The position numbers and the translations under genes are program-made. From Arvicola amphibius (taxonomy: Eukaryota > Chordata > Mammalia > Rodentia > Cricetidae), in NCBI RefSeq assembly GCF_903992535.2, contig NC_052056.1, positions 81,339,790 to 81,403,789 on the forward strand: 64,000 nucleotides of DNA, read 5' to 3'. The notes under the pieces were generated by a model, which saw only the letters and a program-made list of their open reading frames with translations, searched no databases and was not told where the DNA came from. This document shows, one piece after another, positions 11,049-22,340 of this stretch. The number at the start of each line of letters is the position of its first letter. Position 1 is the stretch's first letter.

Positions 11049-11311
11049 GTAAAGTGGCCTTTGGGTACACCTCTCTGAGCTGGCCAACACTGCCAGATGT
11101 CTTTGTAGCTACCTCCGCACAGGCCACCTGGGGTGTGTGTGTGTGTTTCTAGGCTAAGCAGGCTTCACAGTGCAGAGTGTCGGGGGAGCATGCTTAGGAC
11201 TTGACTGTTTCATTGCTCAGTTACCAGGCCTCAGGTAGGGTTTCCATAGCTGTAGGCTTCTCCTTGCACCCTCAGCGGCCTCAGAAGTCCCTCTCTGTGC
11301 TTTCCTTGCAG
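11049..11311 (+). other. Cfap251 intron 2 (263 bp)
   Basis: A short intron between exons 2 and 3 with a small GT run near 11133. Nothing else is recognised. Confidence 0.85.
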
Positions 11312-11392
11312 AAAGTGTGCATCTGGAAGTGGACCTTGGCAGTGGAGATGCCCGCATGCACCCTTGAACTTCCCAAAGAGTATGGTCTCCAG
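11312..11392 (+). CDS. Cfap251: Cfap251 exon (window exon 3)
   Basis: This 81-nt, phase-0 exon has 27 codons beginning KVCIWKWTLAVEMPA and ending EYGLQ. The acceptor is tttccttgcag and the donor CAG|GTGCGT. KVCIWKW completes the WD40 blade begun in exon 2. Being a multiple of three with phase 0 at both ends, it could be skipped without changing frame. Confidence 0.93.
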
Positions 11393-11519
11393 GTGCGTTG
11401 AGTTTGACCCTGTGAATGCTGGCCTGTGCTTACTCTGAGGCTGCTCTGTGGGGCTCTTTCCGTTAGTGGGCTTCCTCACGGAGCAGGAGGGCTTTGGATG
11501 ACACTTCCCTAGCCCAGAC

Positions 11520-11660
11520 CTCATTTTATCCTTCCTAATAATAGCTAATATGTTTGACACACTTGCTACGTCTTAGATTCTGCTCAGTTCTTTACTTACA
11601 TTATCTCCAGTAATCTACGCAAACACGCCAGTGAAGAGTTGCTGCCGTCTATGGACTACC
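11520..11660 (+). repeat. MIR-like ancient SINE fragment
   Basis: The pattern 'aataatagctaatatgtttg', 'ttctttacttacattatctc' and 'aatctacgcaaac' resembles MIR. It is weak. Confidence 0.4.
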
Positions 11661-12394
11661 ACCATTAATTATTAAATACTCTATCTAAAGCCACCCGCCA
11701 GCAGCCTGCCTTATTCAGGAGCCAGGGCTCTGCTGTTTCGGACCTTGCAGCGAGTTGTTGAGATAAACGGATGTATACATTGTTGTCAGCTCTCCTAAGG
11801 CGGCCTGTCTAGGATACCGAGCACTGAAGTCAGGCCTCTGTGCCCCACATCAGGGCTCTCTGCTTCTCATGTTCTCATTCTCCCTCCATTAAGTTTAGAG
11901 GGGACTGGTCTACACCTGGCTCTGTGCTACCGGGGTCGCACATCTGAAACCCAGAGTGTTGAGGGACTAACTCAGCAAGGCTCAGATCCTCATGCAGTCA
12001 CATGTCCAGCTGCCCCTGAAGGTGTATGTCACAAACAATCTCACACCAGTTTGGAATTATGAGTATTTATTTAAGGGGGAAAAAACTTAGAGATCACCGT
12101 CCCACACAACAGCCCTCTGCGCAATCAGCAAGGGAGACTAGTCGCCGGAAGCGGAGCCAGAAGCTAGAGAAAGAGGCAAGGGCAGTGGCAGCTTTTTTAA
12201 AGAGAGAGACCATGCCCCTAATGGGCTGGTATCTCAGCAGCTATTGGGTGAAGGAGCGGAAAAAGCTCCCGCAACATGCGCCATTTCTACTAGCCTGTCA
12301 ATCACTCGGAAAAATAAATGCTTCTATTTTTAAAATTTGCACCGATCCAACAGCCAGCCACATGTGGCTATTTAGGCATGGGGTGTGTGTATGC

Positions 12395-12715
12395 GAGTTG
12401 TGTGTGTGTGTGTGTGTGTGTGTGTGAAGTGTGCATGTGTATATGCATATGTGAAGGCCATTAGGATTTATGTCTGGAATCACCCTTTATTGCTCCTCTA
12501 CCTTACTCACTGGGCCAATGTCTCTCAGTCAAACCCAGAGCCAACTGATAGGATTAGACCTGCTAGCCAGCTGTCTGGGAATTCCCCCATCTCTGCCTTC
12601 TGAGGCTGGGGTCACACAAGCAGGCCACCACGCTCACTCAACATTTATATGGGTTCTGGAGGTCCCAGCTTCTGTCCTCAGCTTGTGTGGCAAGCACCTT
12701 TAACTGCAGACCTCG
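12395..12715 (-). repeat. B4 SINE with (TG)n tail
   Basis: The (TG)n at 12399-12426 is followed by the B4 reverse-complement order, with 'ctctaccttactcactgggc' and 'gtgtggcaagcacctttaac' near its end. Confidence 0.7.
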
Positions 12716-12729
12716 CCCTAGGTGCACCA

Positions 12730-13065
12730 TTTAGTTTTTGTTAATTGATGCCAGCCTACGCCTCCATCACATAGGCCTGGGGGAAGTGAGGCATTTTCTT
12801 CATTGCCAGTTAATGTGGGCGGGCTCAGCCCGCTGTGGGCAGTGCCATCCATGGGCAGGTATGCCTGGGCTGTACCAAAAGCAGGCGATGCAAGCCATGA
12901 CGAACAAGCCGGGGACCAGCAATACCCTGGAGCCTCTGTGTCCTGCCTGTGTCCTCCTCCCACCTGACCCCCTTCACCCCCAGCCCTCCCCACCCCCACT
13001 TCCCTCAGTCAAACCCTCCCCTCTCCCAGTTGCTTTGGGTCACTGTTGTATCACGGCAATGGAGA
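12730..13065 (+). mobile_element. MaLR-type LTR, degenerate
   Basis: The order 'gaggcattttcttcattgcc', then 'gcgatgcaagccatgacg', then 'ttgctttgggtcactgttg' and 'cacggcaatggagagcag' matches the LTRs at 18985-19320 and 55480-56192. Confidence 0.65.
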
Positions 13066-13095
13066 GCAGACTGGGACACCAGTCTCAGGCTTGGC

Positions 13096-13221
13096 ATCTT
13101 TGAGACAGGTCCTGCCTATGTGACCAGGTAGCCCTTGAACACAAAGAGGCTTCCGGGCTTGGCCTCTCCAGTGCGGGGGGGGGGGGGGGGGGGGGATTAC
13201 GGGTGTGCGCCACAGTTGGCT
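13096..13221 (-). repeat. B1 SINE containing a 21-nt poly-G run
   Basis: 'tttgagacaggtcctgccta' to 'attacgggtgtgcgccaca' is B1 in reverse. An uninterrupted run of 21 G occupies 13175-13195 where B1 normally has a few bases (tgctgggatta). Confidence 0.75.
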
Positions 13222-13229
13222 TCCGGTTT

Positions 13230-13442
13230 TTCAGTTTGTTTCTGTGCAAAATGCCTTTAGGACTTTCCCCGCTGAGTCTGTAGATCACCTTGTGAAGTAT
13301 TGTCATCTTAATTATATTGTTTCCAGTCACTCAGCACACCAGGTGTCCCGCTGTTTGTTTATGCCGTCTTCAGTTCTTTTCTGGGCAGTGCTTTGCAGTT
13401 TCGAGCATACAAATCTTTTCGCCTCCTGAGTTAAAATTATTC

Positions 13443-13499
<57 letters not shown>

Positions 13500-13640
13500 T
13501 TTTTTTTCCTCTCTCTCTTTCTGGAATCGCTTCCCTAATTCCCCTTTTCAGGTTGTTCCCGGCTGCTGTGTAGAAACACAGCTGGATTCTGCCTCGTAGT
13601 TTTGTGTCCTGCAACTTTGCCAAATGCACTATTTAAATTT
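13230..13640 (-). mobile_element. Old L1 ORF2-like fragment with (CA)n
   Basis: The segment resembles the reverse complement of L1 ORF2, especially 'ttttgtgtcctgcaactttg' near the end. A (CA)26 tract at 13446-13497 interrupts it. Confidence 0.45.
13446..13497. repeat. (CA)n microsatellite
   Basis: About 26 uninterrupted CA units. Confidence 0.97.
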
Positions 13641-14061
13641 AAATCACTTGCAGTGAAATCAAATGATGGGTGGTTCTTCCGCTTTACTCGCCACATTTTT
13701 AAGTTCTCTCCGGCAGTGTGGGGCCTGTTGGCTACAGAATTTGATACATTCCACAACAGAGATCTCAGGCTGGTCCAGGGGCTGACAGCATTCCTCATTC
13801 CTCATATGTCACTGAGAGGATGGGGGCCATGAGGGTCAAACACTGGCCTGTCCCCACTCCCACACGTGTTTCTTTGTCCCTTTAACTGCCCCATGAAAAG
13901 GTAGCCCATTAGACCTCTTGGTCTCCTCTGGCTATCTTCCCCTGGGGCCTCCACTCTGCCTCTCCTTAACCCTGAACCAGCACAGGACAGAGCACATCAC
14001 TAGTCTCCAGCCAGCTCCTGTGGGCCCTGTATCTCCCCTTGGTCCTTGTCTTAGGGTCTTG

Positions 14062-14397
14062 TGTTTGTTTGTTTTATTGCTGTGAAGAGACACCATGACC
14101 ACAGAAACTCTCGCAAAGAAAACATTTAATTGAGATTGTGGCTTACAGTTTCAGAGGTTCAGTCCATTATCATCATGACAGGGAGAATGGTGGTGTGCAG
14201 ACACACATGGTGCTGGCTACATCTTAACCAGAAGACAACAGGAAGTTGACTGTCAGTCATGCTGAGGGAAACTTGAGCAAAAGAGATCTCAAAGCCTGCC
14301 CTCACGGTGACACACTTCCTCCAACAAGGCCACACCTCCTAATTGTGCCACACCCTTTAGGGGTCCTTTTATTTCAAACCACCACGCTCTTTCTCAC
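14062..14397. mobile_element. MaLR-type LTR (MT/ORR1 class)
   Basis: 'attgctgtgaagagacacca', then 'aggttcagtccattatcatc', then 'ccaacaaggccacacctcct' is the well-known rodent MaLR LTR in reverse-complement arrangement. The strand was not set with certainty. Confidence 0.7.
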
Positions 14398-14419
14398 ATA
14401 AAATATCTAGAAGGGAGCT

Positions 14420-14578
14420 AGGAAAATGGCTGGGTAGATAAAAGCAAACTCCAGGGCCTGAACTGAACCCCTCCCTGGAACTTACAGCAGAGGGATCGAT
14501 CCAACTCCTGAACGTGGTCTTCGGACCTCATTGTAAGGGCCTGCAGTCACACACATAATGCATAATATACATTTTTAA
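14420..14578 (+). repeat. B2/B3-like SINE, degenerate
   Basis: 'gggagctaggaaaatggctg' resembles a SINE head and the end is A-rich. The middle is poorly conserved. Confidence 0.5.
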
Positions 14579-14639
14579 AAAACCTTCTAGAAGAGATCTT
14601 TCTACTTCTTTCCTCTATTTTGAACCTCACCTTTACACA

Positions 14640-14779
14640 CTCTTCTTTCTCTTTCCTTCCTTCCTTCCTTCCTTCCTTCCTTCCTTCCTTCCTTCCTTCC
14701 TTCCTTCCCCCCGCCCTCCCCCTCTTTTTCTTTCCTTCCTTCCTCCCTCCCTCTCTCTCTGCCGTTCTCTCTCTCTCTG

Positions 14780-14854
<75 letters not shown>

Positions 14855-14867
14855 CTTCCAGACTTCC
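14640..14867. repeat. Polypyrimidine tract (CCTT)n then (CT)n
   Basis: (CCTT)n covers 14653-14709 and (CT)n 14756-14848, with few purines in between. The long open frames here are repeat artefacts. Confidence 0.95.
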
Positions 14868-14904
14868 TTCCACCTAGAAAGTTTTGGCTTCTTAATGTTT
14901 AGTT

Positions 14905-15065
14905 TCATAATATTTATTACTGTGTACACATGTAGAAATCAGAAGGCAACTCTGGATTCAATACACTCAGTCCACCTCTACGTAGGCTTCAGGGATTGAA
15001 CTTGGGCTGTCAGGCTTGCGCATCAAGCACAGGCATTTTACCTGCTGAGCCATCTCGCCATTCCT
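14905..15065 (-). repeat. B3-type SINE
   Basis: It ends 'cctgctgagccatctcgcca', the reverse complement of the SINE head. Confidence 0.7.
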
Positions 15066-15299
15066 GTTTCTTTCACTCAGCTCACTTTGTGACACTGGTC
15101 ACAGCTCTTTTTCTTTTTTCTTTCTCATTTTTGACTGGTATGCCTTGGGTGTGTCAACTGCTTGTTTATCCTGTTAGTGGGCATTTAGGGCTTTTCCTCC
15201 TCGTGACCAGTAAGAGCAGATGCCTCTGTGAAACAAAGCCCCCCCTTCTCGTTCTTTATTTTATTATTTATTTTTGAAGGCTATTTCCCCTAAATGATG

Positions 15300-15440
15300 A
15301 CCAGTCTTGTAACCTTTAATCCTGGCACATGGGAGGCAGAGGCAGGTGGATCTCTGTGAGTTCCAGGCCAGCCTGGTCTACAGAGTTAGTTCCAGGCCAG
15401 CCTAGTCTACATAGTGAGCCCCTGTCTCAGGGGAAAAGAA
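15300..15440 (+). repeat. B1 SINE
   Basis: 'gaggcagaggcaggtggatc' and a partly duplicated 'ttccaggccagcct' are present. Confidence 0.85.
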
Positions 15441-15666
15441 AAAGAAAAAAGAAACTAAAAGAAGCATAGCAATTATTTACAGTTCAGGAGATAACTTCCT
15501 TGGCAGAAAAGACACTTGAAATAGAAAGTTCCCTGGCTGAAGACTGGTTTTCAGCCATGGGGAGGTCTGGTCCAAGCTTTCCATCAGTCTGCATCACCCC
15601 AGGCCTGTGTGCTGCCCTGTGAGTCCAACACAGGCATTGGCGGTTCACATTTACACTGTAGATAGG

Positions 15667-15790
15667 GTGTTGATGGAGCTGCAGGGCTGTGTCCCGCCAC
15701 CCGACTAGCTTTACCCAAAATAATTATATGGAAAACTGTATTCTTTTAAACACTGCCTGGCTCATTAGTTTTAGCCTCTCCATCAATAGG
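15667..15790 (-). mobile_element. Partial ERV LTR
   Basis: This segment is related to the first 120 bp of the solo LTR at 40704-41068, for example 'cgccacccgactagctttac' then 'aataattatatggaaaactg'. It is truncated after 'ttagttttagcctc'. Confidence 0.6.
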
Positions 15791-16520
15791 GCAAACGATT
15801 GGCAAGGAATAGGCCTGAAGGTAGGGGGAGTGGAGGGGGTGGGGCAGAAGCAGCTTGCTCTCGGCCTCCAGCGTCCCAGCTGGCAGCTCCTGCTCCCTGC
15901 ACAGGCTCAAATCTTCCAGCCAGGGGTTTCTGTCCCATAACTGTGGCCATTGTTTGGTTTCTGCATTTAGCATTTCCCTCACTACAGTTTCTTTGGCGTC
16001 GATTTTTGGGAAGGGTGCCAACAACTCACGCCATACTGTCTTGGCAGCAATCAGAACTCACTCCCAAAGCCTCATATTCATTCCAAGATCTCTTGTGGCC
16101 CTGTCAGTCTCTGAAGTGTGCGCTCATCAGCCTTTGTCTGAGAAAGCACAGAATAAAGATGATTGGAGACGGCGCAGAGGCTGTTGTTCAAGGGTGGAGT
16201 GCAGTAGCTGTAGCACCCCGGGTTCATCACCCAGGGGCTGTGGGGGAGGAAAGAATAGATGAATAGCTCAATGGTGGAGACAGCTTATTCTGTGCTTGCT
16301 ACGGATGATGCCTTGTAATAAATGAACCTTGTAAAGGGAGCGCACCTTACACTCCATCCTTAAAGCCAGTACTTAAATGCTCTTCCTCTTGTTTCCCAGG
16401 TTCCAAGTCTTTTGCATTTTTATGTCTATCCCTACTCAGTTACTTGTTTTAATTGTAACAGTTGAAGCGGCAAGAAACAGGTTTGTCTTCATGTAACCCA
16501 TCTTATGCCCTATGCTTCAG

Positions 16521-16598
16521 AACTACCTCACCTTCAACCCCGCGAGCAACAAGGAGCTGGTGAGCAACAGCAAGACACAGGCTGTCTACTACTCCTGG
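16521..16598 (+). CDS. Cfap251: Cfap251 exon (window exon 4)
   Basis: This is a 78-nt phase-0 exon of 26 codons, NYLTFNPASNKELVS through AVYYSW. The acceptor is ctatgcttcag and the donor TGG|GTGAGT. It encodes the middle of a WD-like blade with a serine/asparagine-rich turn. Codons 102-127 of the window protein. It sits between a B-repeat-rich 5.1-kb intron and a 1.6-kb intron. Confidence 0.93.
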
Positions 16599-16919
16599 GT
16601 GAGTCGAGCAGGCCGTTCCAACCGTGGATGGAAACATACGTTTAGTTCCTGAATATGGATGTCCCATAGTATAATAATAGTGCATCTCTGTAGGAAGCAA
16701 TGAACATGTATTTAAATGTTTTTATTTAATTATGGTATTTATCTTAGTCTCATTGGAAATTAGCATATTAAATTAGAAGCAGATAATTAAACTTCATTTA
16801 ATTTTTTTAAGGTAATGAGGCAAATATTTATTTGACTATATATCTAATAGGTCCGAAAGATGGGTTTGGTTTCATTTGTTTGTTTGACACCTTGAACTCT
16901 ATTCCAAATTTCGGAAAGG

Positions 16920-17088
16920 TTTTTTTTTTGTTTTGTTTTGTTTTTGTTTTTGAGATAGGGTTTCCTGTGTAGCCCTGGCTGTCCTGGAACTCTCTCTGTA
17001 GACCAGGCTGTCCTCAGACTCAGAGATATACCTTCCTCTGTCTCCCAACTGCCAGAATTAAAGGCATGGGCCACTACCGCCTAGCTCA
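16920..17088 (-). repeat. B1 SINE
   Basis: A T-rich tail precedes 'gagatagggtttcctgtgta', and the element ends near 'gggccactaccgcctagctc'. Confidence 0.88.
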
Positions 17089-17094
17089 TAAAGT

Positions 17095-17250
17095 AATTTT
17101 TTTAAAGTAAGAAATAGTTTATTTATTATTTGACAATTTCATCCCAACTCCCTCTCCACCTGCCCTCGGGAATCCCCAACTCTTCCCTCCCCTTCCCTTC
17201 AGGAACCCTCAGCTTCTCCATCCACTCCCCCTAAGTACCACAACATGTTC
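17095..17250 (-). mobile_element. Rodent L1 3' UTR-like fragment
   Basis: 'ttgacaatttcatcccaact' followed by C-rich sequence resembles the reverse complement of rodent L1 3' UTRs. It is weak. Confidence 0.4.
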
Positions 17251-17462
17251 CCCACTGCCCATTTCATGTCATTTGTTTATTTATTTAATGAGATTAAAGA
17301 AACACGCAAACAGCCGCAGCAGAATACAGATGGACTTTGACTCAGCTCCTAGGTGGTCACCTTACAGACCTGCAAACAGGCGCTCAGACAAACAGTCTAC
17401 CTAAGTAGTCATGGCAGCTGCGCTCTTACCAGTGACCAAAGTGCTCCGCACACTCACTCACC

Positions 17463-17605
17463 TGTGGCCCTGCATGCCTCTAATCACAGCACTCGGGAGA
17501 CAGGTTCTCTATGAGTTCAAGGCCTACATGGTCTACAGAGTGAGTTACAGGACAGCTAAGGCTACATAGAGAAACCCTGTCTCAAAAAACAAACAATCAA
17601 ACGAA
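17463..17605 (+). repeat. B1 SINE
   Basis: 'tctaatcacagcactcggga' to 'gaaaccctgtctcaaaaaac'. Confidence 0.85.
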
Positions 17606-17840
17606 AAAGAAGCAACACAGTTTGGTTACCAAGTGTATGATTCCATTTATATGGAACACTGGACCAGGTAAGTCCACAGAGACAGGGAGTAGGTTTATGG
17701 CTGTCAAAGGTGGAGCAGAGCAGGCAGGAAGTGGTTGCAGGTCTCCCTGGGCTGACAGGAATGGTTGTTAAGCAGCATTATGAATATCATCCCTGCCACT
17801 GACGTGGACACCCAAGGAAATGCACTTGCCTTAAAAAAAG
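17606..17840 (+). mobile_element. Ancient L1 3' end-like fragment
   Basis: 'gtgtatgattccatttatat' and the following order, including 'attatgaatatcatccctgc', resemble the 3' region of old mammalian L1s. Confidence 0.45.
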
Positions 17841-18179
17841 AAAAAGAAAGTAAACAAAGCAAAACCAAAGACTTGTTGAAAGGCTGCATGTCGTTGATAT
17901 TTACTGCTTTGGGTGTTTATTTTCACTTTAAAGCCTCATTAATGTAGAGCTCAGATTCGCATTAACCACTACACAGAGGCACAATCATGCTGGCTTTTAA
18001 ATAGATTTGTGTTTCTTTTCAAATGTTTTTAGCTCTTCCCCAGGTGACAGGTTTTCTTCCCATAGGAGCTGCGGCCCTCTGATCCCATTTGGGTGCATTC
18101 GCTCTGGGTTAGTTAGCATGTAGTGCCTGTCTTGGCAGCTTAGTCTTTAAATAGTAATGTCTTTTTCTGTGCTTTTCAG

Positions 18180-18230
18180 CATGAAGAGAGGGGTATACTT
18201 GCTCACAGTGCCCCAATTTTAACAGAGAAA
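18180..18230 (+). CDS. Cfap251: Cfap251 exon (window exon 5), 51 nt
   Basis: This short phase-0 exon has 17 codons, HEERGILAHSAPILTEK. The acceptor is tgcttttcag and the donor AAA|GTGAGT. It is too short to stand out by length; it was placed by its match to the known protein and by its good splice signals. It is the last exon before the 18.5-kb intron that holds the nested retroviruses. Confidence 0.92.
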
Positions 18231-18764
18231 GTGAGTATTCCTGTTGTATTCTCATGTCAGACACCGTGAAGGGGGAATGCGGGTGTGCTGACTTGGTGGG
18301 TGTGGGCTTGCCTGGATCCTTTGTCCGTAATGAGTCGTCTTGTTAAAAATAATAGAAGTCTTGTAAAAATAAAACAAAAGATGGAAAAAGATGGAAATAC
18401 CGAGAGATGGATAGATTTCATAACGTGCATGTGTCTGTTGACAAAGAATGAGCGCTAAGGACAACAGAGAGCCGGCCAAAGGGAGAAATGAGACGAGTGA
18501 ACTGGGGGAAACAAATGCGATCTCCTCGGGAAGGTTACTCTGTGTCTGTCTGCAGACTTTGTTCTTGTGCTCATGACTCCTGGCGGCCATGTCTCATAAA
18601 GTCCCTGTGAATAATGAACTAGAAAGTAGTGGACCATTGCTGCTGAGGGAATAGAGAAGTTGGTTTCTGTAAGCTGGTGCCATGTCTCCAGTTGATGAGG
18701 GCAGAACCATGTTCCGTGTAGGCTTCTGCTTTAAAGATACTTTTTAGATGTAACATGGAGGGTG

Positions 18765-18985
18765 TGATGGCTCATGCTTACACTTGGGAGACAGAGGCAG
18801 GCAGATCTTTGTGTTCAAGAATAGCCCGATTATACAGAGTGAGTTTCAAGACGTCCAGGACTGCACAGTTGTCACAGACAAAACTAAACAAACAAACAAA
18901 TCCCTGAGGGCTGAGGACGTTGCTCAGTTGATAGAGTGCCTGTCCATCATGGTCTAGAAGGAGGGAGCCTCAATTGAGAAAAATG
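18765..18985 (+). repeat. Degenerate B1 followed by ID-like SINE
   Basis: The B1 is 18765-18900 ('gagacagaggcaggcagatc'). The ID-like part is 18903-18985 ('gttgctcagttgatagagtg'). Confidence 0.6.
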
Positions 18986-19320
18986 CTCCTATAAAATCTA
19001 GCTATGAGGCATTTTCTTAATTAGTAATTGATGGGGGAAGGGCCAGTCCATTGTGAGCGGAGCCATTCATGGGCTGCTGGTCCTGGGTTTTATAAGAAAG
19101 AAGATTGAGCAAGCCATGAGAAGCAAGCCAGTGAGCAGCACCCTCCATGGCCTCTGCTTCAGCTCCTGCCTCCAGGTTCCTGCCCTGCTTGAGTTCCTGT
19201 CCTGACCTCCTTCAAGGATGTACTACAGTATGGAAGTGTAAGCCAAATAAACCCTCCCTCCCCAAGTTGCTCTGGTCAAAGTGTTCCATGACAGCAATAG
19301 AAGCCCTAACTAAGACACAA
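18985..19320 (+). mobile_element. MaLR-type LTR
   Basis: It has 'gaggcattttcttaattagt', 'ttgagcaagccatgagaagc', 'aagccaaataaaccctccct' and 'gacagcaatagaagccctaa'. The same order is found at 55480-56192. Confidence 0.75.
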
Positions 19321-19473
19321 ATCTATAATCTTCTTGCAGAGGGCAATGGGCAGCAGATTTGCTGTGGTATATGATAGATTTCTGAGTTTCCTTCCTTTCT
19401 TCTTCCCTCCATAAATCCACTGCAGGCTTCATCACAGCCCATTTCTTTTTCTCCATGTATCTTTAAAGACTTC

Positions 19474-19853
19474 TGTAGCATGAATAATAAAAACTCAGAG
19501 ACTGGCATTGGGGTTCAAGCTGAAGATCAGAAAAGCAAAACAGCCAAGCTGCTAGAGAAGCCTCACCTCTACCAGGCTGGGCGACTGCAGCCTGAGCCTC
19601 TGTCTCCTCCTGTTTTATATTCCCCTCTAGTGCTGGGGTTAAAGATGTGAGCCGCCACCACCTGGATCTGTTTCTGCATTGATCTTGTGTAGCTCAGGGT
19701 GGCCTTGAACTCACAGAGGTCCAGCTGCCTCTATCTCCCAAATCCTGGGATTGAAGGTGTGTGACACCACTGCTTGGCCTCCAGTGGCTTAGTTTTACCT
19801 TCTGATCTTCAGGCAAACTTTACTTATTAAAACATGAATAAAATATCACCATA
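19474..19853 (-). mobile_element. 3' LTR of the outer provirus
   Basis: This 380-bp LTR contains a B1-derived block ('tgggattgaaggtgtgtgac'). On its internal side is the polypurine tract at about 19854-19866 (AAAGGGGAAA on the minus strand). It aligns with 35758-36095, which lacks about 45 bp in the B1-like part. Confidence 0.82.
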
Positions 19854-22340
19854 TTTCCCCTTTGTGTCTAAAACTTAAAAAGAGTAACTAATATAAGAAA
19901 AACTATATACAATAAGTAAAATAACTATATACATTATACACAGGCAATAAATATATCAACAATCTCTAGTTCATTTGCATTTGGCAAATTCAGAGAAAAT
20001 ACCCCATTTCTATTCTGTCTTGGTGACTCCAAAGTCTTGTACCTAATTTACTTTCTATCTTAACTTGATTTCTGCATCTGGTAAACAAGGAAAACTGTAA
20101 CTATCTAGTCTTCAACTCATTCAGAGACCCACGAAGGAAATAATATTAACTGAGTAAACAGGAAGTGCCAGCAAGTGACTTCCAAAAACTGTGAGAAATG
20201 ACAGAAATAGCAGGCTACCTGGACAGCCACTCAGAGTTCCTCTGCAATGCTGAGGCATCCATCTTCAGCCTACAGGCCTAGAATATCTGACAGACTTTTC
20301 TATGAAGCAGGGTTTTTGAAGGATTGTCCTGCCTTGTCTGGGAAAGGTTTGGCAGTCACTCTCTTCTGTGTCCTACTTGTCCATTAGGACAGCACACTGT
20401 CAGAAGTTGAGACAAGGGCATTTTATTGCCCCATGGCTTACTTTTGCCACGAAGAAAGCAAACTCCATATGAAATTTCTTTGGTGCTCATCATCTTCTCT
20501 GAAGTAGATTGGTGCTGCCAGGAGCAGACATGTTGTATTGTCATAAAGAAAAAAGAACCTATGTTATTAAAACATTTTAAATGCCATATTCTGTAGATCT
20601 CTGAAGTGTTTGATGATGACCTGTCTATTTAAAACATATCTCTGTTTGACCTTGAAAATATACCTAATGTGACTAAAAGTTCAATTGTAATAGGTGACTA
20701 ATTACTAACCTGCATTTCCTTATTATCCTAAACAGTTGGTAATAATAACTTTCAAGGACTAGAAATTTACATTATACTGTTAAATGAGTTGTATAGGTAT
20801 GATGCCTTGAACAAGATTAGAAATGTATGTACAGTCTCTTTTAACAAAATTAGTCTCAAATTTGTATCAATATACAAAATTTGTATATAACATACAAAAG
20901 TCCAATCTAGTGTAACATATTTAAAGCTAGTAGTTGCCTTTTTAAAAGTACATTCAATAATCTACCTTTTTATCTTATCATATCTATATCCCCCTTTTCT
21001 CTTTTCAAGAACCTTGACTCTAATTTTCTTTGTTTAGCTTTTTTCCTGACCATTACCAATAACAACTTGTAACCAATCCCCTTAAACAATGACAAATCCA
21101 TAACCCATTGAACAACCAAAAACCACACACCCCACCTCTTGGGAATGTGGGCATCATATTCTTAAATTTACTTCCTGCTGTCTGGAGGTGACAGTGTCTT
21201 TAGGGATCCTGAAAAGAAAATTTGGGGTTAATTGTCAAGTCCTGGGAGAGGTAGCTGTATCATTTGTTGTCCAGTATCTGCGTAATGAGAAAGTACAGGG
21301 CTATTCTCAAGTCCTGGCTAGAGTAGTCTGTTAGACTAAATCATCTCAGCTAGCCACCTCAAAATTGTTCTGAGAAGTTTATAGTCCAAAAGTGAATCTT
21401 TAGGTGGTGTTTTGCTGTTTAGCGATGTTATCTTAGTCCTGGAGAAATTATTGTTGTAGGGCCCCATCCTCCTTATGGAGAACTCAAAGATCACCATTAG
21501 GCATGCTCATGGTTCACTACAGAAAACTGATAGAGACTCAAGCTTGAAATCATGTACATGAAGGTAGATGAAACCTTTATCTAGAATTAGTTAGTACTCT
21601 ATATGATCACTAATATCATGACAAAAAGTGTTTTTATATTTATCTGATAAATCTTATACCTTAAGAAAAGCTGTTAAAGAGTCAATATAAAACCAAAGAT
21701 TTATGAGATTAGTGGCAATAAAGGAGTCCATAAATATTTGTTTTTCTTCTGTCCCATATCAAGTGGCTCTTCTGACTGAGGCAGAGATTCTGGATTTCAC
21801 TTTAATGAACATGTTTGGGATTAGAGAAGGAGAGAGCCACACTCCAACTCTAAAGCCAGCTTTAATTTTTAATGAGAATGGGACCACAAAAAGGATTATT
21901 TGCATTACATGTCTGTAGAAAACAACAGAAACAAACATTTGGGGAGATTTATGAAATTTTATCCTGATGGAAATGTGATATACCAATAGATCAATTACTC
22001 CTTTTCTTGGGGAACTTCTGGATGATTTGTCCTTTTTCTTCAGAGGTCTCATTTTGTCCAGCGATCTTCAGATTTCTTAGCTGGATACCTTTATTCTCCT
22101 ATAAAGACAGAAACAAAACCCTTCCCCAGCCCTAATTTTGGGGAGATTTTCTTTTGGCAAGTTAAATCTGATCAAATGAAAAACATTGTTAGTTTTATAG
22201 GTTAGTTCAGATTAAATGGCCATAGTTCTTAATGAACTGTCATCTTTTCTAATTAAAAGAAGTCTCTTGTTCAAATTTGATCTTTATCAATTTTGATGAT
22301 AACCATAGCTTTTCTTCTCCTATGAAAACAAAAGCAAAAC
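19854..22340 (-). mobile_element. Outer provirus, post-pol noncoding region
   Basis: About 2.5 kb lies between the integrase remnant and the 3' LTR. It is AT-rich and recognisably related to the same region of the inner provirus (23912-26200), and in part to 7061-7672 and 39600-40690. No env-like frame was seen. Confidence 0.6.

Larger units (their letters stand above)
11393..16520 (+). other. Cfap251 intron 3 (5.1 kb)
   Basis: It contains a MIR-like piece (11520-11660), a B4 (12395-12715), MaLR LTRs (12730-13065, 14062-14397), a B1 with a poly-G run, an L1 fragment, microsatellites and a partial LTR (15667-15790). I recognise nothing in 11700-12390, 13650-14055, 15070-15300, 15445-15660 and 15800-16500. 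Confidence 0.8.
16599..18179 (+). other. Cfap251 intron 4 (1.6 kb)
   Basis: The intron is AT-rich with two B1s (16920-17088 minus, 17463-17605 plus) and L1-like pieces. I recognise nothing in 16600-16915 or 17850-18170. Confidence 0.8.

Noticed and set aside
14547..14929. Arg/Glu-rich and Leu/Ser-rich frames
   Set aside because: They are translations of the CCTT/CT tract.
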